Source of the DNA: Phallusia mammillata
Lineage: Eukaryota; Chordata; Ascidiacea; Phlebobranchia; Ascidiidae
Length of the DNA stretch: 64,000 nt
Direction: 5' to 3'
Assembly: GCA_003260075.1 (NCBI GenBank)
Contig: QLIY01000149.1
Span: 111,426 to 175,425 of the forward strand
Positions 57,175 to 64,000 of the stretch are shown here, piece after piece (the first letter of the stretch is position 1; every line of letters begins with the position of its first letter). The notes below the pieces were generated by a model, which saw nothing but the letters and a program-made list of their open reading frames with translations, was not told the origin of the DNA and searched no databases. Made by a program: the position numbers and the translations under genes.

Positions 57175-59968
57175 CTATGTTTTACAAAAGAAGAGTTCCA
57201 AAAGAAGAGAGAACAACAGCTGCTAAAACAGATTTCATATTTGTATTGAAGGCAAAATGTTGTGGAGTGGGAATAAAAACAAAAAGCAATCCCAACCACA
57301 TAATCTGTGTCATGGCACAAAGATGAATCAGCAAACTATTGAGCCAAAAGCACGAAATTATATTAGAACAGAGTTCAGAGCATTTGGTTTCAGACTTCAG
57401 AATCAAAGGTAATTTCTAACGAACGTCACTTCTTTTTGTTTGTATTAGCAGTTAGCACAAGCCTCAAGGCATCGACATAAATTAGATTGTCGTTTTCAAA
57501 CAACCAATGTAACGCGTAAATCCAGCAGCCGTTTTCAGGCAAGCCTGTAAAAACATCGCACTGTTTACTCGGTAAGCCACAATATTTCACAAACAAAACA
57601 GCCATCCAATCATTATGTCGAAATTGAAAATATAAATTGGTGTCATTTCGTTACGCATGACTGCGTGTTTGAAACCACCTACTTTTTATGCATGGTTTAA
57701 GTTCATGCACAAATATATAAAGTATGTGGACAAAAATGACTCAGCTTTGGATAAAGTATTTTTTCTGTTTTAGTGAACATTTATCATAAATTAACAACAG
57801 GTATGCTGAACATCTTTGTGACGTCACAAACCTCTTCTGTACTGTTTTCCTCTGTACTTTTTACAAGTCTTCTTAACCTGACGATGTTGTTACATTTATG
57901 CTTTCTGTCAGCAGCCTTGAACTCTTGAATAAGGTAGACAAAGAAGTTTACTTGGCCGAGTTCTTTTCTTGGGACGATGAGTTAGAAAACGAAACGAAGA
58001 CAGACCTGTCGTACACAATCCACGAATCGCCGTTTTGTTTTGTCTGACCTTGTTTATTGTTGTAAAGAAATGCCAGAATTTAGTCATTTAGTCACGAGCG
58101 GTTTTTAAAGCCACGTATCCAGCAAAAGAGTGTTATTCAAGGCACGGCTACAAGAATGGGGATCGTAAATCCAAAACCGAAAATAAATGGTCCGGTTTGT
58201 CGCACAGCATAATTACATTATCTGGATAATTGCATAGATTTGTAACAAAATGTGCAATAAGTCGGGATGTTGGCTTGTTATGAAATGTAGGCTTTATATG
58301 CGTTGTGTTTTTCTGGGAGCACATATGAAAAACTACACCTACATACTCGCTATTTTTTGTTCATAAAAAAAACATCATTTTATTCCAGGCTATAAAAAAG
58401 AGAAGAAGCAATTGTGTGACTGAACCTGAAAGTGAGCTTTATTGTAACGTTGTACAAATTACCTCGCGTTGTTATTAGTAAGTAACTTAACTTTTGTGAA
58501 AGCTTTCGCCGGTAGTTTTTGATGAGTGACTTTCCGGTAGGATACGGGGTTATTTTAAACCAGCGGTTCTCAAACTGGGGTCCGTGAGGCAATTTTGGGG
58601 GCACCGCGAAAAGTTTGAAGTATTTCTATTATCTTATTTGCCGTCAGTTTGTGCCACTGAATAAGTTTAAATCAAAGTAGAATTGAGAATCGATTGTTTC
58701 GATTGCTAAACAATAGCCTTTATTGCATAACAACTAACAAACATGCAATTGTTCGCGCACAATCGTAATGTTTGTTTTGTTTGTGATGTCACATGCTGTC
58801 TTTGGATCATTGTTATGCGCACATTTGCATAACTGGCTAAAATCCTGCAATCAACTTTCGTTTTTCTCTAATAAACATTTAGGCTCAAGGACCGCGAGCC
58901 CTCGCAATAATGGCAAAGTTTGACAACCACTGTTTTAAACGAACGTCTTCGGTAAACAATTACTAAACATTTTCTTTTTAAGTGTAGACTTTAACGTAAA
59001 AAATTGAAGCTTTTCTCCTGCCTTTTCATTCTCCGTTATTTTAAAGACAGCGTCTAAATCTAAAACATATACTCGGCGTGTGCGTTCCGTATCTATTTTA
59101 AAACAGGAGTAACTGATTGCACGGTTTCACATTATAAAATGTGACTGTCTCCTTGTGCAATGAGTTTTACGCTGACTTTTTAGAGAGTAATATTACCTAT
59201 TTCAGTAAGCTACAAACGAAGTAATAGCTTCCCTGTGATCGCAGATGAGCGATTAAGTAATTTCTTTTCAGCTGGGGAAAGCTAGAGCATTTGTACTGTT
59301 ACATCACCACCATAACGCAAGCTATTTCCGTGTCATTCTTAATTCCAGTAACCCAAATAAGTTTGGCACTGCACAAACTGCACATAAAGGAAAAAATTGG
59401 AACTGGGTCATGGACTTTTTGTATTGATATCTGGCATGATAAAATAGTTGCTATGCACCTAAGTGCTGCTGATCATAAATTTGTTTTAGGAAACTATCTT
59501 TAAACCTAGTTTTAAAAAGCAGTCTCCAAATGATACTTTTTTGGTTGCTATGCAGAAATTAAGAACCACTGCTATAACTTCAGAAAAAAACAAGTTTCAA
59601 CCAAATTTGTCTAAAATTCAATTCAAGACAAAACAAAGTATGTACAAATAGTATACAGCCAGAATTTGAAAACGTTTGATAATCTGGCATAACAGACAGC
59701 GCCCAATTTTACAGTTTTTAGACAACTGGTAATGGTTTTAGCAGTTGTTCTATTTACACTTATCTCACCATGAATGGGACTTGGTATGTTTTGGCCAAAA
59801 ACGTATGCAGTCTGTTATGTACAAGTAACTTCCAACCGAAACACCTTTTAACACAAACTTTCTGGTTTAAACAACTGGGTTTAAAACAATCTGTGAAGTA
59901 TGAAGAAAGACAAGCAGTTTCTTGCTATAAAATCTTACTCTTTGGGCACATCCCAAAGCAATGTACTA
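57175..59968. other. intergenic, KAT14 upstream region
   Basis: No gene is supported apart from the MITE at 58561-58932. An isolated hAT-like right end (TTAAGAACCACTG) lies at about 59,560. Confidence 0.5.
58561..58932. mobile_element. hAT-type MITE
   Basis: Starts CAGCGGTTCTCAAACTGGGG and ends TTTGACAACCACTG, with perfect target duplication TTTTAAAC. The 372-bp element is the intact relative of the broken pieces at 0.84-1.57 kb; the string TAATGGCAAAG near its right end matches in reverse complement at about 1145. Confidence 0.88.
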
Positions 59969-61414
59969 TCAGGTATCCGATGGTTCTTTTTCCTTGACAG
60001 TTTTTGTGACAGCAGCCGCTGTAACTGCAGCACCATTTTCCAAACCAGTGAAAATAATCTTAAACCTGTTGTACACCTTGTCAGATTTATCCATGATTTT
60101 TTGACTGGCTCTGTATCTGCGAATCTTTTTTACTGTTGTAACTAATGATTGGCATTTCTTCAAAAGGTCTGCAGTGATTTGAACCTGTTCGATAAGGTCT
60201 AGTACTGAGAGAGCTTTATCAATGTCGGGATTTTCAACAGTCAATGCAGATTTCAAAACTTTTTCATACATTTCCAGCTCCTGTTGTGGCAGTAAATTAG
60301 GCCCTGTAGTTGCTTTTTCAGCTGAAGGTTTACGTGACTTACTTTGTTTGGTAGCAATTTTAGGGCTTTCGTCGTCACTTTCTATTTCCATTTGCCTGAT
60401 TTTCGTCACTTTTTTGGTCTCCTTTTTTTTGGGCTTGTGTTCAGGTTTAACTTCAGATTTTCGTTTGCGGTCATCTTTTGATTTCTTTCTTTCCTTGTGT
60501 TTTGTGGAATCACTCTTTGATTTTTTCTTTTCATTTTTAGTTTGTTGTTGAGAAATGTCCTTTTGTTGCCGATCTACCTCCTTTTCAATGGCTTTCATCT
60601 TTTTTGTTTCTTCTTCCAACCGTTTTTCAGCCTCTAATTTTTGCTTTTCTTTTCTCTCTGCATCTTTTCGTTTCCATGATGATACAACATCTTCTGTCTC
60701 ACTATCAGAACTGCTTAAGTCACTTGAGTCAGACATTGGCTTTGAATCTTGCTTCTTTTTCTGTGTTCGTGGTTTTTTTTCATTGGATTTCTGCGATTCT
60801 TGCACAGACTTTTTTCTCTTTTTCTTCGGTGGTTGTTCAACTTCATGAGAAGAATCATTTTCTGAAGAACTCTTTGCACTTTTACTACCACCAGATGCCT
60901 TTGCGCCATCTTTTTTTACTGTAAAGTCATCATCATCACTTGTATCCACTTCAGGTGAACTTTCTTCATCATAGTCTTCTTCAGCAGGGCTGCTGTCAGA
61001 CTCAGAAACTGGGGCAGGTGGGTCATTTATTGACTTCTGATTTTGTGGCTCTTCATCTGATATAGCATCACTACCAGCCTCCTCCCCTTGCTCTTCTAAA
61101 TTAGATCCTCGGCCTCTGAACATCACTGTTGGATCATTTTCAATTTCCCATAATCCTGCATTGTAAAAAGGTCTTTGACGAGGCTGGCCAAACTTTTTTT
61201 TGTATTCCTCATAAGGGTAGATTTCAGTTGCTGCCAAAAATCCAGTTTCGTGAGTACCAAAAAAGAAAATTGGGTATTTTTTGGATGGAGGTTTCACGGC
61301 ACCTTCCGGAAGATCATCAATGCGAGCAGGCCAATGTGGGTAACCCTTCATTTTTGCAAAAATTAGGTCCCCTGCATTGTACTGTGCTGGGCGATTTGAT
61401 GGTTTCTTGGGCAT
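59969..61414 (-). CDS. PSIP1: PWWP plus integrase-binding-domain chromatin protein (PSIP1/HDGFL2 type)
   Basis: Nuclear chromatin reader of the HDGF-related family. A single exon encodes 481 residues from ATG 61414 (MPKKPSNRP). An N-terminal PWWP domain (about 5-95: [29 protein letters not shown]), which reads methylated H3K36 in relatives, is followed by a long acidic/Ser then Lys-rich disordered middle with nuclear-localisation-like clusters. A C-terminal IBD-like helical domain (about 370-455: [43 protein letters not shown]) completes it. PWWP plus IBD restricts it to PSIP1/HDGFL2; a pre-duplication orthologue is likely. The coding region is intronless. A splice acceptor (TTTTCTTGTAG) lies about 35 bases upstream of the ATG. 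Confidence 0.92.
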   Translation of the reverse strand: MPKKPSNRPAQYNAGDLIFAKMKGYPHWPARIDDLPEGAVKPPSKKYPIFFFGTHETGFLAATEIYPYEEYKKKFGQPRQRPFYNAGLWEIENDPTVMFRGRGSNLEEQGEEAGSDAISDEEPQNQKSINDPPAPVSESDSSPAEEDYDEESSPEVDTSDDDDFTVKKDGAKASGGSKSAKSSSENDSSHEVEQPPKKKRKKSVQESQKSNEKKPRTQKKKQDSKPMSDSSDLSSSDSETEDVVSSWKRKDAERKEKQKLEAEKRLEEETKKMKAIEKEVDRQQKDISQQQTKNEKKKSKSDSTKHKERKKSKDDRKRKSEVKPEHKPKKKETKKVTKIRQMEIESDDESPKIATKQSKSRKPSAEKATTGPNLLPQQELEMYEKVLKSALTVENPDIDKALSVLDLIEQVQITADLLKKCQSLVTTVKKIRRYRASQKIMDKSDKVYNRFKIIFTGLENGAAVTAAAVTKTVKEKEPSDT

Positions 61415-63157
61415 TTTAAACACAATACCACAACTAGTTCAATGTCCAGATTTTCCTACAAGAAAACATGTTAAACATACATGTATAAAACTTAAACAAG
61501 CAACTTTATAACTAACAAGTAGAACGCTGGCAAGGTTTCAAAATTGCAGCAATTATGATTAAGAATCAACCACAAAAATTCACCATTGCATTTTACTATA
61601 CACATTAAAGTAACTAAACTAAAGCTTACAAAAGAAAAAAAACAAAATGAAAACGTTCCCGCGCTCTCAGTCTCAGCAAGCAAAAGTACTAGCAATAGTA
61701 AAGTGAGAATGGCGCTATTGATCCCATGAGCGCAACATATTGTACTGGGTTAAAAAACTTATTTTGCCTTTTCGAAGTGTCGTTTTAAACAATTATCTGA
61801 ACCAAATAACGGTGCTATTTTGTCATAACTATAAAACTACGATACTTGAAATAATGTGTAAGAGGGGAACAGAACAAAACAGGTATGTAATTTCAAAGCG
61901 TATGGTACCGTATATATATCGTTTACAATACAATAATGGCTCTCAACCTCTTACTGATCACGTAGGACCATGGAGATATTCTTATTTACTATGCCAGCAT
62001 ATTTCTCAAACCTGATGGTCATGGGCGCCGTCACGTTTGGGCAAGAGGGGGACAAAATTTTCTGCCAGGATTGCAATGAGCATGCAGGTGTAGCAATGTG
62101 TATTTTATATTTTGCTACGCAGGTAATTTTAAAAGATATCGTAAAGCTTTGTGAACTTGAAGCTAGGATTTATGTCAGGGCTTTAACTTGGTTAACTGCA
62201 GCTACATGGAACTTACCTTTACAGTAGTAAGCCTGACTAATCTAGGGGCAAATTACTGAACATTGTCCCGTGCCTGTGGAAACAATCATACCTATTCATA
62301 ATTTTTGGCCACATGAGTAATGGTGTGTACAGAAATGGAAGCATAGTAAACGCCACTATCTTGTTGCATTCGAGTTTCTTTTGTAAAGAAAAAACGGGTT
62401 AAAACTACCTTTGATTTTGTAACTATACTATATCAACGTTTTTCAGCACAAATACTCACTTTGTGTGATCAACTTTGAAATAGTTTGCTCTTACATAAAA
62501 AATATATATTTTGTGTGTGAAAATTTCACATGAAGCAAAGTTGCCATTTATCCCTACAAAATTGGAGTTTGCTCTTTTTAACCAGATTCCTAACCTCACG
62601 CTAATATTGCTGTCCAAATTAACAATTAAAATGTTGTTTATTGTAAACAAACTACAGTGATAAATAATACAAATAATAAATACTGCGTTCCTACAATTTC
62701 TTTTCAGACATTATGAACAACTAAATAGTGCAATGGTACAAAACAATTATAATATTAAAATAACTGCATACAAAGTCTTTGGCAAAAAATGTTCCAATAG
62801 CCATAAAAATAAGCAAAAGGCAGCAATTTTACTTGAAAACAGTGTTATGGCTGGTGATAGAAATGTCGTCCACTGTTTGTTACTTTTTCACATTCTTTTT
62901 AATTATTTCAATGTTTTGCACTCTGGATAGTGGAGTGAACAAGTATATTGTGTGTAATACTTCTACCACTAAGCAAAGCATATGGTGCATGAAGTTAACA
63001 GTACTGGTGAACCAATTCTACCAAGGTAACAAAATCAGGATCCCCCTTGATGCCAAACATATAAAGTAAAAAGTGCATTTGAGCATAAAAGAAGGAAATA
63101 TTTGAGGTCACTAGCACCAGCTACAAAGACTAAAGTCAAATACTGTGATATGTGCCA
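61415..63157. other. intergenic, upstream of the PWWP gene
   Basis: It contains the PWWP gene's 5' region and the 3' side of the SLC35D gene. Frames present lack any recognisable domain, and I see no additional gene. Confidence 0.5.
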
Positions 63158-63471
63158 TCATACTTTTGTGCTGGCTTCATTACCTTTTTGTGAAGTAGGT
63201 TTTTTGTTGATAAACACTGCTGCAGAATAAACCAGGCTTGCCAGAACACTAAAAACACACCAAATTTAGTAGCGATACAAAACACAAAATGAGTAACCAC
63301 AAAACATACCTTATTGTTATACCAACAAAATTTGGCCAAGAAAAGATGTAATCACCACCAAACACCATTCCGACATATGTGACAGAAATGTTTTTTAAAC
63401 AACCTACCACAGTGGTCGTAAGTGCAGAATTATAAGCAGTGCACATAGTTACAGAATACATAAGGACAACC
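63158..63471 (-). CDS. SLC35D: SLC35D nucleotide-sugar transporter, 3' end
   Basis: The last two exons (63310-63471 and 63158-63248) of a Golgi/ER UDP-sugar antiporter; the rest lies beyond the right edge. The penultimate exon carries the family signature ([37 protein letters not shown]) through the last membrane helices. The final exon adds [17 protein letters not shown] and a short hydrophilic tail. Both junctions are GT-AG and the frame closes at a TGA. Choice between SLC35D1 and D2 is not possible from this part. Confidence 0.88.
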
Positions 63472-63496
63472 CTGCAAATAAATGTATAGTATAAGA

Positions 63497-63950
63497 CAGT
63501 GGTCTTCAACCTTTTTTAAAAACGACCCAAATTTAAAAGAAGATTAAATTATTTACATGCGACCCCATTTTTTCCGATAGGGAGAAAATTGTTTTAAGTA
63601 ATGCCGAAACTGAAACTATTTTTATGTAAATATGCCCACTAAGGTTTTTTTCTAAATATTAGCATTCAGTGCACATTATTACGCTCAAATGTTAGAACCT
63701 GAAAGTTTCATTTAATTTGGCCTATCTAATTTGCGGTAAAGCTCACCAGTTTGCAGAAATCAGGAAATTTATGCAATTTTTCTTGTACCCGCTGTATTAT
63801 TTTGGACACAATGTGTCATTCATGGGGCTCTATCGTGTAACTATGGGTAGGACAACTTGTGTTTTATATAGATTATTGCATCACAATGACTAGATTGTGA
63901 CGCGGCCTACCAAGCTATACTGCAAAACATGAGCAAAGGTTGTGAACCAG
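63497..63950. mobile_element. hAT-type element remnant
   Basis: It begins CAGTGGTCTTCAACC and ends near AAGGTTGTGAACCAG. No clear target duplication was found. It shares TTATTGCATCACAAT with the remnant at 5.07 kb. It lies in an SLC35D intron. Confidence 0.5.
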
Positions 63951-64000
63951 AACAAAAACGTATCATTTTTTGGTAATAAATGGCAATAAATTGAATTTAT

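Overview
The window looks like a piece of a tunicate nuclear genome, most likely Ciona. It is AT-rich and packed with small-intron genes whose closest match is to chordate families (VLDLR-type receptor, CC2D1, TSG101, TERT, SHMT, KAT14, PSIP1/HDGF, SLC35D). No bacterial or viral layout is present. Species assignment is inference from gene content and repeat style.

Layout: 0-3.9 kb is repeat-rich (tRNA-derived SINE, a rearranged hAT-like mosaic). 3.9-18.0 kb (-) is a 20-exon VLDL-receptor-like gene. 19.5-20.9 kb (-) holds two small unrecognised genes. 21.4-29.3 kb (-) is CC2D1 (Lgd family, 17 exons). 31.1-32.3 kb (+) is an intronless TSG101. 33.9-40.2 kb (-) is telomerase reverse transcriptase (16 exons), head-to-head with cytosolic-type SHMT (40.25-42.55 kb, +, 9 exons). 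43.4-45.0 kb (-) is an ANKRD34-like ankyrin protein and 45.9-48.3 kb (-) a divergent class A GPCR. 50.1-57.2 kb (-) is KAT14/CSRP2BP (15 exons). 60.0-61.4 kb (-) is an intronless PWWP + integrase-binding-domain protein (PSIP1/HDGF type). The 3' end of an SLC35D nucleotide-sugar transporter lies at 63.2-63.5 kb (-). Exon borders were derived by hand from reading frame, splice dinucleotides and phase, and nearly all close in phase.

Two neighbour pairs may be functionally meaningful. CC2D1 and TSG101, both endosomal-sorting (ESCRT) factors, are divergent with 1.85 kb between them. TERT and SHMT start codons are only about 100 bp apart around a TATA box and a CACGTG E-box.

The least ordinary features are: (1) about fifteen G- or C-homopolymer tracts (about 10 nt, up to 65) sitting at joints of direct or inverted local duplications or inside repeats, all G in the first 10 kb and all C after 20 kb; (2) eight short hAT-type elements with perfect 8-bp target duplications plus one element with 36-bp termini and a 9-bp target duplication; (3) a TERT intron that only joins in frame as GA-AG. 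The homopolymer pattern may be an assembly artefact of a highly heterozygous genome, and that has to be excluded first.
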